DNA of 64,000 nucleotides from Latilactobacillus curvatus JCM 1096 = DSM 20019 (lineage in GTDB: Bacteria; Bacillota; Bacilli; Lactobacillales; Lactobacillaceae), in the NCBI RefSeq assembly GCF_004101845.1, contig NZ_CP026116.1, forward strand, positions 1,054,001 to 1,118,000, written 5' to 3'. The position numbers were made by a program, and so were the translations under genes. Positions 46,868 to 56,121 of this stretch are shown in pieces. The notes beneath the pieces were generated by a model. The model worked only from the letters and a program-made list of their open reading frames with translations. It ran no database searches and was not told where the DNA came from. How positions within the stretch are numbered: the stretch's first letter is position 1; every line of letters starts with the position of its first letter.

Positions 46868-47860
46868 TTAATCTGCATCAAATGTTATTCCGGCCGACTG
46901 TCTTAATTGATATAAAACTTGGTTGACCGATTCACTTAGCTGTAATAATTCATGATACCGTTTTGTGTCACGATTAGCAATCATCGCCGCGAAATTTTCT
47001 GCCTCAGCAACCATTGGATTAGCAAGTGATTGTTCCCCTAGTGACTCAATCTTTTGCCCACCTTCGCTGTAGCGGTCAACACTGCCGATTGTGCCGGCAT
47101 TATCGAGGACAATCGTCGTTTGGCCACCATAAATTTCAGACGTTAGATAGGAATCAACGGTTTTGCCAAAAATCAACGTGACGTTAAAGGTTGGATAACG
47201 CAGTGTTGCGACCCCTTTACCATCCACTCCAGTTGGTAACAATTCAGCTTGATAATCGACTGAATCGGGCACACCAAACCAGCTGACGGCATCATAGACG
47301 ACATACACGCCGAGATCTTGTAAAGCTCCTCCAGAAAAATGTGGTGAGAAAATATTCGGTTCTCCACCCGCTAAAACAGCGTCATAGCGTGATGAATATT
47401 TCATATAGCTCAAGGTCGCGCCATTGATCGCCGGTAATGCGTTGATGGCTTGTTGTACAATCTTAAAGTTGGCCTCATGAATATGACGTGCTGCTTCGAA
47501 TAAGAATTGGTCTGGATGTTGCTTTAATAATGTTTGCATGGCTGCCATTTCAGCCGGATTACTGAAGGCAGGTTTTTCCACGATGACATTTTTACCCGCT
47601 AAAATTGCTTGCTTCGCTTGTTCAAAGTGCAGACTATTAGGTGATGCAATGTAGACGGTTTCAAATTCATTGGCATTCATAAACCCGTCTAAGTCAGTGT
47701 AACTTGTGGCTTCTGGTGCGTGATACTTCGTTTTAAATTGGTCAGCTTTATCTGCCGTCCGTGAATAAACAGCTGTTAACTTAAATGATTCAGATTCCCG
47801 GGCCGCATCAACAAATTGTCCCGTAATCCAGTTAGTCCCAATAATCCCAAGTGTTTGCAT
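46868..47860 (-). CDS. Gfo/Idh/MocA family oxidoreductase
   Basis: A 330-residue NAD(P)-dependent sugar-type dehydrogenase. The nucleotide fold starts LGIIGTNWITGQFVDAARE, the EKPAFSNPAEM motif holds the catalytic Lys, and SGGALQDLGVYVVYDAVSW holds the usual Asp. The substrate is unknown. It is followed after 17 bases by the helicase gene on the same strand, with no terminator between, so the two may be co-transcribed. Confidence 0.88.
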   Translation of the reverse strand: MQTLGIIGTNWITGQFVDAARESESFKLTAVYSRTADKADQFKTKYHAPEATSYTDLDGFMNANEFETVYIASPNSLHFEQAKQAILAGKNVIVEKPAFSNPAEMAAMQTLLKQHPDQFLFEAARHIHEANFKIVQQAINALPAINGATLSYMKYSSRYDAVLAGGEPNIFSPHFSGGALQDLGVYVVYDAVSWFGVPDSVDYQAELLPTGVDGKGVATLRYPTFNVTLIFGKTVDSYLTSEIYGGQTTIVLDNAGTIGSVDRYSEGGQKIESLGEQSLANPMVAEAENFAAMIANRDTKRYHELLQLSESVNQVLYQLRQSAGITFDAD

Positions 47861-48061
47861 TATAATCAGCTCCCTTATTTAATACTGCCAGTATACGGGA
47901 TTTAGATCTAGAAGCCTATCGAAAAGTTTTTCTACTGATAAGAATTCCGCCACTATTCACTTCTTTAACCATTCCTTAAAAAAACAGTCGTGAGTCCGAT
48001 AATTAATTGTCCGCAAACTAACTATTTCGTGGTAGAATAATAGTAAGTTGGGGTGTGACTT

Positions 48062-48406
48062 ATGCGATTTTTTAAATTTCAAAAACCACAAGCAATTTTA
48101 AATCGAACCATTCACCAGTATCAGCAAAAAGTTCGGACGACTCAAGCGAGTAAAGTAGCGACTTTTTATGCTGGACACTGGTCTTTTAATGACAACCAAA
48201 CCCGAAAAAAACACACATTAGAAATTACTCCGAACTTGTTGGTGCAAATCGATCATAAGCCATTGAGTGGTCAAGTCATCTCCCTCACGGAAAACGAATT
48301 GGTCTTTCTCGATCACTACGGCTATCAATTAAAAATTACTTGTGAAAATCAACGGCCCGTTTCAGTTTACGATGAAGCCGAAGATATGGATTATCCAATC
48401 GAATAG
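48062..48406 (+). CDS. Hypothetical protein, possibly DUF4828
   Basis: A 114-residue soluble protein with a basic N-terminus and a beta-rich core (FYAGHWSFNDNQTRKKHTLEITPNLLVQIDHKPLSG...). It resembles a small lactobacillar family of unknown function (I think DUF4828). A TTGGGGTG purine stretch lies just before the ATG. It is a lone gene with a strong terminator behind it. Confidence 0.62.
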   Translation: MRFFKFQKPQAILNRTIHQYQQKVRTTQASKVATFYAGHWSFNDNQTRKKHTLEITPNLLVQIDHKPLSGQVISLTENELVFLDHYGYQLKITCENQRPVSVYDEAEDMDYPIE

Positions 48407-48411
48407 CTATT

Positions 48412-48449
48412 AAAAAAGGCCCATAACGCTTAGCGTTATGGGCCTTTTT
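48412..48449. terminator. Bidirectional terminator
   Basis: AAAAAGGCCCATAACGC pairs perfectly with its complement (loop TTA), with A and T runs on either side, between converging genes. Confidence 0.93.
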
Positions 48450-48458
48450 AGTTATTCT

Positions 48459-48824
48459 TTATTTGTTCAACATTTTTTGAGCTTTATCTGGGACTTCGTT
48501 TTTGGCAACCTTTTCCCATGAAACCACACCCTTATTTTTATTGACGATTAATTTGAGGTACGCATTTCGTTTAAGCGGCGTTGATTTATTACCATTAAAA
48601 TCAACTTTTTTGGTAACACCATCTTCATTGTAGGCTGCTTGTTGATAGTTATAATCGATAACCGTTTCCCCTGCTGAATCCTTTTCTTCCATTCGTGTTC
48701 CGTTTGAAACAATCTGTGTATAGTAGGCTTCCCCACCGTAATAATAGCTATGAATTCCCCAACTACCACCGATGAAAATCACCACGATTGCGATTAATAA
48801 TAACCAGCCTTTGTGTTTAATCAT
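48459..48824 (-). CDS. YxeA family (DUF1093) secreted protein
   Basis: A 121-residue protein with an N-terminal membrane anchor or signal (WLLLIAIVVIFIGGSWGI). The mature part has YYTQIVSNGTRMEEKDSAGETVIDYNYQQAAYNEDG and LKLIVNKNKGVVSWEKV, the pattern of YxeA-like small exported proteins (OB-like fold). Function is unknown. It is separated by 16 bases from the GH25-like gene upstream and is probably in the same transcript. Confidence 0.82.
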   Translation of the reverse strand: MIKHKGWLLLIAIVVIFIGGSWGIHSYYYGGEAYYTQIVSNGTRMEEKDSAGETVIDYNYQQAAYNEDGVTKKVDFNGNKSTPLKRNAYLKLIVNKNKGVVSWEKVAKNEVPDKAQKMLNK

Positions 48825-48840
48825 TATTTTCTCTCCGTTT

Positions 48841-49590
48841 CTATTTAATAGTCTGCCATTGTTGCTTGGTGCCAGTAAAAACTGCTAACTGATAGTTCGT
48901 CTGATTATCACTGTTTGGAATCTGACTAGCCATTGTGTATTGCCAGAACCCGTTCTTAGTCGCCAATGTTGGCTGTTCCCGCGTAGTTTGCCACAATGGA
49001 TAGTCTCCTTTGTGTGGCACATACCGTTTTAATAAGCTGGGTGCACCACCAATGAGACAATTTTGATGATAATGTTGATTAATCAAGGTCACTAGCTGCG
49101 CCAGTGCCATTTGCGTTTTCTTTTGTGCGGGCGGTTGTTGTGCATAGTCGTTATAATAATCCAAATAGATCATAATTGGTAAATCACCCGTCTGGCTGCC
49201 AACTGCTTTAAAAAGTTGGTCAGCTTGGCGTTCAGGCGAACTATCAAAACTAAAAAAATGAAAGATGCCCACGCGTAAGCCAGTGCCACTTGCTCGACTG
49301 TAATTGGTGTCGAAATTATCATCCTTGTAACTGGCCCCTTCAGTTGCTTTTAAATAAACAAACTGAATACCGTCCTTTTTTAACCCGTCAAAATCTTGGT
49401 AACCATCTGACTGACTTAATTGCATCCCTAGAATCGGATATTGCGTCGCGCTTGGTCGATCCGAACGGTGTTTCAACCACCAGATAGCACCACCAAGACA
49501 CAGAGCTACCGCGATAATGCCGATAATTATTTGTCGCCAATAGCGCTTTTGGAAACTGTCTTGAAAAATCGGCGTCACTTTTCGTCTCAT
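48841..49590 (-). CDS. GH25-like (muramidase fold) membrane-anchored protein, likely inactive
   Basis: A 249-residue protein with a membrane anchor (residues 20-39) and an extracellular domain of the GH25 lysozyme fold. Family landmarks appear in order: ILGMQLSQSDGYQDF, VYLKATEG, IFHFFSF, IMIYLDYYND. In active enzymes the first landmark carries an Asp where Gln57 is found here, and the DxE pair is Asp144-Tyr-Tyr146, so the catalytic Glu is missing. It may bind peptidoglycan without cutting it. The ATG with GGAGG eight bases upstream is used as the start. Confidence 0.75.
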   Translation of the reverse strand: MRRKVTPIFQDSFQKRYWRQIIIGIIAVALCLGGAIWWLKHRSDRPSATQYPILGMQLSQSDGYQDFDGLKKDGIQFVYLKATEGASYKDDNFDTNYSRASGTGLRVGIFHFFSFDSSPERQADQLFKAVGSQTGDLPIMIYLDYYNDYAQQPPAQKKTQMALAQLVTLINQHYHQNCLIGGAPSLLKRYVPHKGDYPLWQTTREQPTLATKNGFWQYTMASQIPNSDNQTNYQLAVFTGTKQQWQTIK

Positions 49591-49739
49591 CCACGGTTCC
49601 TCCATTTCCAGCCTTAGTACGCTTAGTTTACTATCTTCATGCATTCGAGACAAGCCACCTAACAATTTTGTTCGTTACTGTCACTTAGAGTTGCCTTTTA
49701 TTGGTAATCAGATACAATGTGAACAAAGGGAGGCGGAAT

Positions 49740-49934
49740 ATGTTAGATGAACGCTTAGTGGGGTTAACGTTTACTTTACAGGATGCTAAATCAACCGGCG
49801 CCGTTAATTTTTTTGGCATCTTATATCATTACCGTGTCGAAGGACCAGCTAGCGCTGGCTTACTCGTCATGGTAACGGCCGTCACACCTTTAGCTTTAAT
49901 CGTGACAGCGCACCACAATATTCTGGCGTATTAA
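49740..49934 (+). CDS. Hypothetical small protein before the stomatin gene
   Basis: A 64-residue protein with a moderately hydrophobic C-terminal third (AGLLVMVTAVTPLALIVTA). GGGAGG lies seven bases before the ATG. The stomatin-like gene begins 24 bases after the stop, so the two are probably co-transcribed. I recognise no family. Confidence 0.55.
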   Translation: MLDERLVGLTFTLQDAKSTGAVNFFGILYHYRVEGPASAGLLVMVTAVTPLALIVTAHHNILAY

Positions 49935-49958
49935 GCCAGACAAAAGGGAGTTTTTATT

Positions 49959-50882
49959 ATGGGTATTTTCATCAGTATTTTAGTCATTCTTGTTTTAGTT
50001 ATTGTTGCAGTCACCCTCTTTTCATCATTTGCCTTGATTCATACCGGGGAAGTTGGGATTTTGGAACGCTTAGGGGTCTACGTTAAAACGCTTGATCCTG
50101 GTTTCCATTTGGTCATTCCATTCATTTATCACATCACAGAAATCGTTAATATGAAACAAATCCCCTTAAAAGTCGCTGAACAAGAAGTCATTACCAAAGA
50201 CAACGTGGTTGTTATGATTTCGGAAACGATTAAATATCACATCACTGACGTCAATGCGTACGTTTATAAAAATAAAGATTCCGTTCTAAGTATGGTCCAA
50301 GACACCCGTGCACAATTACGTGGGATTATTGGGAACATGGACTTGAACGATGTTTTAAATGGCACCGAAAAAATTAACCAAACCCTTTTTGAACAACTTA
50401 GCGAAGTAACAGCCGGCTACGGCTTAAACGTTGATCGGGTCAATATCGATTCAATTCAAGTGGCCCACGATATCCAAGAATCAATGAATAAATTGCTCCG
50501 TGCTTCGCGTGAAAAAGAAGCCAACATTATGGAAGCCGAAGGGCTCAAAGCCGCCGCAATCCGTAAAGCTGAAGGGTTAAAAGAAGCGAATATTCTAGAA
50601 GCCGAAGCCAATAAACAAACACAAATTTTGGAAGCTGAAGGGAAAGCTCAAAGTGAACGAACAATTGCCGAAGCTGTTAAAGATCAAATTAATTTGATCA
50701 ACGCCAGCTTAGTCAATAACGGCGAACTCTATCTTCAATATAAGAATATTGAAGCGATGGAACACATCGCAGACGGTCAAAATAACACCATTGTCTTGCC
50801 AAATAAGTCAATCGATAGCTTGGGTAATTTGCCAGCAATTGGTGCTCTAGTTCAAAAAGAAAGTACCAAGCATTCTAATTAA
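49959..50882 (+). CDS. SPFH/stomatin-like membrane protein
   Basis: A 307-residue slipin-type protein of the QmcA/stomatin group, which forms membrane microdomain scaffolds. It has one N-terminal membrane segment (residues 3-28), the SPFH domain (HTGEVGILERLGVYVKTLDPGFHLVIPF), a long charged coiled coil rich in Glu-Ala repeats (about 185-235), and a short C-terminal tail. AAGGGAG lies nine bases before the ATG. A terminator follows. Confidence 0.93.
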   Translation: MGIFISILVILVLVIVAVTLFSSFALIHTGEVGILERLGVYVKTLDPGFHLVIPFIYHITEIVNMKQIPLKVAEQEVITKDNVVVMISETIKYHITDVNAYVYKNKDSVLSMVQDTRAQLRGIIGNMDLNDVLNGTEKINQTLFEQLSEVTAGYGLNVDRVNIDSIQVAHDIQESMNKLLRASREKEANIMEAEGLKAAAIRKAEGLKEANILEAEANKQTQILEAEGKAQSERTIAEAVKDQINLINASLVNNGELYLQYKNIEAMEHIADGQNNTIVLPNKSIDSLGNLPAIGALVQKESTKHSN

Positions 50883-50893
50883 TGAGTGCCAAT

Positions 50894-50941
50894 AAAAAAG
50901 GCCCCAGAATAACAACCTTACTGCTATTCTGGGGCTTTTTT
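50894..50941. terminator. Bidirectional terminator after the stomatin gene
   Basis: AAAAAGGCCCCAGAATA pairs with its complement around a 13-base loop, with A and T runs. It lies between converging genes. Confidence 0.92.
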
Positions 50942-51822
50942 TATTGGTCTTCTGAAGGTGTTGAATCCTTAGGTGTTGGTTGTGCATTGCGGGTGTTCTT
51001 TTTGCTGAGAATGTACTGTTCTAACAAGGCCACAATCTGTTGATTCTGTGGTAGATCAGAGTGTTGTGCTTGGTCACCTGTCACTGTAATTTCGGTGTAG
51101 TGCTTGACTTGCCCTTGATAAATGTACTTCCCCGCCTCTACACTACGCGCGGGTACAATCCCATCATTTTCAAAGTTTTCCGTTCCCGCAATTGAATACA
51201 TCGATAAGTTCGTCGGAATATTTTTACGTTTCTTAATGAAATCCGTCAGCATCTGTGACTTATGCGTAATCGACGTTTCGGAAAAGTTATACGGCGAACC
51301 AATCGTCATCAACTTCTTCACTGTAATATCATCGCGATTAAAATAATCTTCTAAAAAAGCTGTATAAATTAAGCCACCATTGGAATGGCCAACCGCTTTA
51401 AAGTTATTAAATTGATACTTCTTAGTCAACGCGGTAAACGCCAGCGAAAACCATTTAGCTTGCTTTTGAATATTACTGTAACCGTCCTTATTATTTTCAA
51501 AACCAACCACGATAAACGGTTCATTATCCCGCGGTTTAATTTCCCCTGAATAGCTAATCTGATTATTTTCATGCACAGTTAGTTTTAACAAGCTGTGCCG
51601 ATTCCCGCGGTTAGCGTTCAATTTAGCCACTAATTCATCAAACCGATTTTGGGTTGCACTACTCCCTGGAATAAAAATTACCGGTGACATTCGTGAATCA
51701 TGGCGCTTAGCTAAGGTCATCACGCTCTGGCGACTCCATTGAGCAGCTGGCCACATTAATCCGCCGATCAAGGCCAAACTAATGACTAACAACCAGAGGC
51801 TTTTTTTTCTTAATTTGGCCAA
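50941..51822 (-). CDS. DUF915-type alpha/beta hydrolase, exported
   Basis: A 293-residue serine hydrolase-like protein with an N-terminal membrane anchor (LWLLVISLALIGGLMW). VIFIPGSSATQNRFDELV and the nucleophile elbow GHSNGGLIYT are those of the DUF915 cell-surface hydrolase family common in lactobacilli; SPYNF and a late QHSDLPQN segment hold the probable Asp/His. The start is TTG at 51822, nine bases after an AAAGGAGG that sits in the end of the IIC gene. It is coupled to that gene. Confidence 0.85.
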   Translation of the reverse strand: MAKLRKKSLWLLVISLALIGGLMWPAAQWSRQSVMTLAKRHDSRMSPVIFIPGSSATQNRFDELVAKLNANRGNRHSLLKLTVHENNQISYSGEIKPRDNEPFIVVGFENNKDGYSNIQKQAKWFSLAFTALTKKYQFNNFKAVGHSNGGLIYTAFLEDYFNRDDITVKKLMTIGSPYNFSETSITHKSQMLTDFIKKRKNIPTNLSMYSIAGTENFENDGIVPARSVEAGKYIYQGQVKHYTEITVTGDQAQHSDLPQNQQIVALLEQYILSKKNTRNAQPTPKDSTPSEDQ

Positions 51823-51823
51823 T

Positions 51824-53116
51824 TTATGCCGCCTCCTTTACGAGTGCTAATTGATCTGCCAATTGGACAAACGGCTTGTAGATCATCACGCCGACGACAA
51901 CGTTTAATACCGTCACCGCCAGCGCGACTAAATCACCGTTGGTGCCCATGAACGCTTGCAATAAGCCGGGGGTCCCAAGTGGAACCGTGAAGACTACCGA
52001 CGGCATGAGATTCAATGCAACTGCTGCCGATGCAATCCCCATGTTTACCAGTGGTACCAATAAGAATGGAATCACATACAAGCCATTTCCAATGACAGGC
52101 ATTCCCACAAGGACCGCGCTATTAAAGTTAAATAAAACGGGCAACAACGACCATCGACCAATCAAATGATAATCCCTTTGTTTGCTGAAGATGAAAACGG
52201 CAATCACTAAGGCTAATGTCCCACCCGTCCCGCCAATCGCACCAAAGGGTTCATACAAAGTCCCTAACGTGAACGGATATGGAACGTGCCAAGCCGTGTG
52301 ATGACTAAATGCATAGTTTAAGTTGGCCGAGGATGCGATTCCCTCACGCCCAAATTGGGCCAATGTTGGCATACTCGTTAATCCAAAAAAAGTTAAGCTA
52401 GTGGCCGCTAAACCAGTCCCCAACGTGAAAAGCAGACCCGTTTGATTTGCTTTTAGTGATTGTAATCGTAAGATGACTTGATCTGGCAAGATTGAAATCG
52501 CCAACCAATTTAGCAGGACACTCAGCCCTAAAATGACGCCGAGCACCAATAAAATCGCCCACATAGAATCCAATGAACGTCCTACTGCTGACCCATTCAA
52601 CGGTAAATCGCGCCGATGAGGTCGTCCTAATTTTTTGAAGGCTAATCCAGTCAGATAGCCGACTAATAGGCCAAAAAATAAGCCCCCCATTCCCAACATC
52701 TGGCTGTTGAAAGATAAGCCCTCATTTGGCGTCAACCGTAACGCTAAGATTAAATAGGCAATAAGCCCCGTAATGCTGGCTAATTGTTCATCACGCTTAT
52801 AGTGTTTGGCTGTATAGCGCGCCGCACACATCGCTGCTAATGCCGCAACGATTCCTAACGTCAAACTCGTAATGCTGTCAAACATCATCTGAAAGATATT
52901 CCGTTTACTCAACCAATTCGAAAGATGAAATACATTCACAACAAAACTATTCCGGTTAAAAAGTGCTAGCTGGATGAGTTGGCTGATACTCCCAATCAAG
53001 ACAAATGGAAATAACAACGTTAAACTTCGCTGCATAATCTGATAGACCGCCGCGGATTGGAATCGGTTAAAATGTTGCGCTAAGCGCATCATTATAGATT
53101 GTTTTTTGACATTCAT
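51824..53116 (-). CDS. PTS lactose/cellobiose family IIC permease
   Basis: A 430-residue membrane permease with about ten helices. The N-terminal AVYQIMQRSLTLLFPFVLIGS and the central NLNYAFSHHTAWHVPYPFTLGTLYEPFGAIGGTGGTLAL, with the sugar-binding Glu and Gly-rich loop, are typical. It has no IIA or IIB partner beside it; the IIA gene at 44881 is of the same family, and a IIB must lie elsewhere. The sugar is unknown, probably a beta-glucoside. It shares an operon with the hydrolase downstream. Confidence 0.9.
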   Translation of the reverse strand: MNVKKQSIMMRLAQHFNRFQSAAVYQIMQRSLTLLFPFVLIGSISQLIQLALFNRNSFVVNVFHLSNWLSKRNIFQMMFDSITSLTLGIVAALAAMCAARYTAKHYKRDEQLASITGLIAYLILALRLTPNEGLSFNSQMLGMGGLFFGLLVGYLTGLAFKKLGRPHRRDLPLNGSAVGRSLDSMWAILLVLGVILGLSVLLNWLAISILPDQVILRLQSLKANQTGLLFTLGTGLAATSLTFFGLTSMPTLAQFGREGIASSANLNYAFSHHTAWHVPYPFTLGTLYEPFGAIGGTGGTLALVIAVFIFSKQRDYHLIGRWSLLPVLFNFNSAVLVGMPVIGNGLYVIPFLLVPLVNMGIASAAVALNLMPSVVFTVPLGTPGLLQAFMGTNGDLVALAVTVLNVVVGVMIYKPFVQLADQLALVKEAA

Positions 53117-53188
53117 GCGTTAACCCTCTAAACATGTTTTGATAATTTCATTCTAGCCGACCTTCCGCTTAAATGCACGTCTGAACGC

Positions 53189-53233
53189 AAAAAACGGGTC
53201 GCTACTTTCCATCTCTGGATAATAACGACCCGC
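53189..53233 (-). terminator. Terminator after the rlmCD repeat array
   Basis: On the minus strand GCGGGTCG and CGACCCG close a long stem-loop (inner TTATTATCCA paired with TGGAAAGTAG) followed by six T. It lies directly after the repeat array. Confidence 0.82.
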
Positions 53234-53234
53234 T

Positions 53235-53590
53235 AAAACGTGCGCCATAAACCATCTTCTTCCGGTTAGCTACGTCTGTCAAATCACCAACTTGTTGGTT
53301 ATTCGCCAGCCTAGGCTATACTCAGAAGTTAACCGCCACAAACGCACTCTATTTTGAAACGTGCTTTTTGTGGCAACTTCTTCCGTCTAGCTACGTCTGT
53401 CAAATCACCAACTTGTTGGTTATTCGCCAGCCTAGGCTATACTCAGAAGTTAACCGCCACAAACGCACTTTATTTTGAAACGTGCTTTTTGTGGCAACTT
53501 CTTCCGTCTAGCTACGTCTGTCAAATCACCAACTTGTTGGTTATTCGCCAGCCTAGGCTATACTCAGAAGTTAACCGCCACAAACGCACT
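53235..53590 (-). repeat. Three tandem hairpin units after rlmCD
   Basis: On the minus strand AGTGCG follows the rlmCD TAA without a gap, and again 121 and 242 bases on. Units run AGTGCG, arm TTTGTGGC, AACTTCT, a central palindromic segment around CCAACAAGTTGG, AGAAGTT, arm GCCACAAA, AAGCACGTTTCAAAA. Both arm pairs match perfectly (8 and 7 bp) in the two units nearest the gene; the third unit has diverged at its closing arm. The centre is recognisably shared with unit 1 of the flavodoxin array. No gene lies in 53117-53590. Confidence 0.92.
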
Positions 53591-54955
53591 TTATTTTAAT
53601 ACTAATTTAGTGACACTTTCGACGTGTAGCGTTTGTGGGAACATGTCGACTGGTTGTGTGCTTTCTGCTTGGTAGCCTTGGGCTGCCAATAGTTCTAAAT
53701 CACGCGCCAATGTTGCTGGATTACAGCTGACATAGACCATCTTGGCTGGTTTTAATTGACCAACGGCTTCAATGAAGCTAGTTTCCAACCCTTTACGTGG
53801 TGGGTCAACAATCAAAGCATCGACTTTTAAGTCATCTGCTTGCCATTGCGCCATCACTTCTTCGGCTTTACCGAGTGTAAATTCAACGTTTTCGATGCCG
53901 TTAATCTTGGCATTGTGCCGCGCATCCATAACAGCTGATTCAACAACTTCAACACCGTAAACTTGCTTAGCATGTTTAGCGACTGCTAATGAAATCGTCC
54001 CAATCCCTGAATAAGCATCAATGACTGTTTCGTTCCCCGTTAATTCAGCAGCTTCGATTGCCTTATTATACAAGACTTCCGTTTGCACTGGGTTCACTTG
54101 GTAGAATGATTGGGCTGAAATTTCGAACTTCAAGCCCATTAATTCATCACGAATAAAGTCGCGGCCAGCGATTAATTTTGTTTCGTCACCAAAGATGACG
54201 TTCGTTTGAGCAGCATTGACGTTTTGCATGATGCTGACCACTTCTGGTAAAGCTTTTTTGATTTCAACGGCGATTTCACGGGCAGCCGGTAATTTCTTAC
54301 TCCGCGTGATGAAGACAATCATCATTTCGTGGCTGTAATAACCGCGGCGAACCATAATGGTCTTCAAAACACCCTTATGCGTATCTTCGTTGTATGGATC
54401 AATGTAGAAACGACGCAAGATATCACGAATGACCTTGATAGCTTCATCAATCTTAGGATCTTGAATGTAGAAGTCTTCCATTGGCATCACTTGATGACTG
54501 TGTTTCCGGTAGAAACCAGTTGTTAAAGCACCATCGATAAACCGAACAGGAACTTGCGCCTTGTTCCGGTAACCTGTTGGATCATCCATCCCTAAAACAG
54601 GTTGCACTGGAATATCTAAATGGGCTTTTTGGAAGACGTTCAAGACTTGGTTACGCTTGAAATCTAATTGGGCTGGGTATGCCAAGTGTTGTAATGGCGC
54701 AATCCCAGTTTGTGAGTAAATGTTAGCTTTTGATTCAACGCGGTCTGGGCTTTTCTTCAATAAATTAACTAAGCGCGCAAAACCATATTGTTTATTGACC
54801 TTTGTGACTTGGATTTCTGCTTGTTCATCGGGCAAAACGCCTTCGATAAACAACGGATAGTTGTCGACTTTAGCGACACCCATGCCTTCATAGGTTAAAT
54901 CCATAATATCAACCGTCAATGTTTCATTTTTTCTTACAGGTGCTTGTATTTTCAT
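53591..54955 (-). CDS. rlmCD: 23S rRNA (uracil-5-)-methyltransferase RlmCD
   Basis: A 454-residue SAM-dependent RNA methyltransferase of the TrmA/RumA family. It has a TRAM domain at residues 1-60, SAM motif TVIDAYSGIGTISLAVAKHA, DPPRKGLE and the catalytic cysteine in YVSCNPATLARDL. The four cysteines that bind an Fe-S cluster in E. coli RlmD are absent; the matching spot reads TGIAPLQHLAYPAQL. Firmicutes have one enzyme of this type for U747 and U1939, so RlmCD is the best name. Its stop abuts a repeat array. Confidence 0.92.
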   Translation of the reverse strand: MKIQAPVRKNETLTVDIMDLTYEGMGVAKVDNYPLFIEGVLPDEQAEIQVTKVNKQYGFARLVNLLKKSPDRVESKANIYSQTGIAPLQHLAYPAQLDFKRNQVLNVFQKAHLDIPVQPVLGMDDPTGYRNKAQVPVRFIDGALTTGFYRKHSHQVMPMEDFYIQDPKIDEAIKVIRDILRRFYIDPYNEDTHKGVLKTIMVRRGYYSHEMMIVFITRSKKLPAAREIAVEIKKALPEVVSIMQNVNAAQTNVIFGDETKLIAGRDFIRDELMGLKFEISAQSFYQVNPVQTEVLYNKAIEAAELTGNETVIDAYSGIGTISLAVAKHAKQVYGVEVVESAVMDARHNAKINGIENVEFTLGKAEEVMAQWQADDLKVDALIVDPPRKGLETSFIEAVGQLKPAKMVYVSCNPATLARDLELLAAQGYQAESTQPVDMFPQTLHVESVTKLVLK

Positions 54956-54976
54956 AGTTACCTCTTTTTAATTGTG

Positions 54977-55021
54977 TAAAAAGAGTCTGAGACAAAACTG
55001 AGTTTTGCTTCGGACTCTTTT
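54977..55021 (-). terminator. Terminator between dagK and rlmCD
   Basis: AAAAGAGTC...ACAAAACT pairs with AGTTTTG...GACTCTTTTT-type arms on the minus strand, ending in T5. Confidence 0.78.
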
Positions 55022-55071
55022 CTTAGCTACAAGTGTGCGGTCAATCCGCCCACGTTATCCAATGTTCCAGT

Positions 55072-56100
55072 TTAACCTATTTTACCATCGCCGTCTATGT
55101 CTTCTTCAGAAATTGCTTCGACTTCCTTTACGAATAAATCTTCGGCAGACTGCTGAGTAGGGGTTTCTGATGTAATAGCGTGATCTGGAATATCTTCCTT
55201 ATTCACATACATCTCGATATGTTGTTGCAAGTTAGTAAAGGTCATTGGTGCATCGCCACCGTATTCGCCATCTAAATTAATCATCATCTTAACGTCATCA
55301 TCACCAGGACGCGCAACTAGTTTTGACGTCTTGGTATAAATGACCCGTGGATCATTAACGTGTTTGCCACCTTTAATGACGAGTGCGATTAAATGGACTA
55401 ATTCGGCCATGTTGGCTGTCTTAACCACAATCAATGAGAAATTACCATCATTCAGTTGTGCATCCGGCGCAATCTGTTCAAATCCACCAACTGAATTGGT
55501 TAAACCGAGTAAGAATAGGGAAGCTTCCCCATCATACGTACCTTCATCATATTCCAGATGCATCTTAATCGGTTTAATTTGGGGTAACATCTCAGCACCT
55601 TTTACGACATACGCGAGATAGCCAAAAATTGACTTAAAGTCTGAGGGGACTTCATAGGTCAATTCGGTTAGCAAACCACCACCAGCAATGTTCATGAAGT
55701 AATTGTCATTGGCTTGACCGATATCCATCTTAAGCGTTTGGTTCTTCAAAATCACGCGGGCTGCTTCAACCGGATTATCACGCGGAATCTTCAAAGCCCG
55801 AGCATAATCGTTTGTTGTCCCAGCCGGAATGACGGCCATCATTGGGCGTTTTTCCAAGCCGGCAATGCCGTTGACGACTTCATTAATTGTCCCATCACCG
55901 CCAGCGGCAACGATTAAATCGAAGTCCGCCTTTGCTGCTCTTGTGGCCTCTTTTTGCGCTGAAGCTTCTTCAGGCGTTGTTTGAAAAGCACTCGCTTCAT
56001 AACCCGCTTGTTCCAAAATATCCAGAATATCAGCGACACTACGTTTCATCACTTCATGTCCTGAAGTTGGATTATAAATTAACCGTGCACGTTTTTGCAT
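55072..56100 (-). CDS. dagK: Diacylglycerol kinase
   Basis: A soluble lipid kinase (342 residues) that recycles diacylglycerol from lipoteichoic acid synthesis to phosphatidate. The GGDGT motif is at residues 67-71 (IVAAGGDGTINEVVNGI), followed by VIPAGTTNDYARAL and GNFSLIVVK. The C-terminal 30 residues are acidic and end in DIDGDGKIG, which looks like a calcium-binding loop but may be incidental. It follows gatB, in the conserved order gatCAB-dagK-rlmCD. Confidence 0.94.
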   Translation of the reverse strand: MQKRARLIYNPTSGHEVMKRSVADILDILEQAGYEASAFQTTPEEASAQKEATRAAKADFDLIVAAGGDGTINEVVNGIAGLEKRPMMAVIPAGTTNDYARALKIPRDNPVEAARVILKNQTLKMDIGQANDNYFMNIAGGGLLTELTYEVPSDFKSIFGYLAYVVKGAEMLPQIKPIKMHLEYDEGTYDGEASLFLLGLTNSVGGFEQIAPDAQLNDGNFSLIVVKTANMAELVHLIALVIKGGKHVNDPRVIYTKTSKLVARPGDDDVKMMINLDGEYGGDAPMTFTNLQQHIEMYVNKEDIPDHAITSETPTQQSAEDLFVKEVEAISEEDIDGDGKIG

Positions 56101-56121
56101 TCGAATCTCCTAAAATATCAA

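Noticed and set aside
53354-53675. Two overlapping plus-strand ORFs with repeated peptide MKRAFCGNFFRLATSVKSPT
   Set aside because: They are translations of the tandem hairpin repeat itself; no ribosome site and antisense to the repeat's gene orientation.
55072-55110. EF-hand-like DIDGDGKIG at the DagK C-terminus
   Set aside because: A single short loop without flanking helices is not enough to claim calcium binding.
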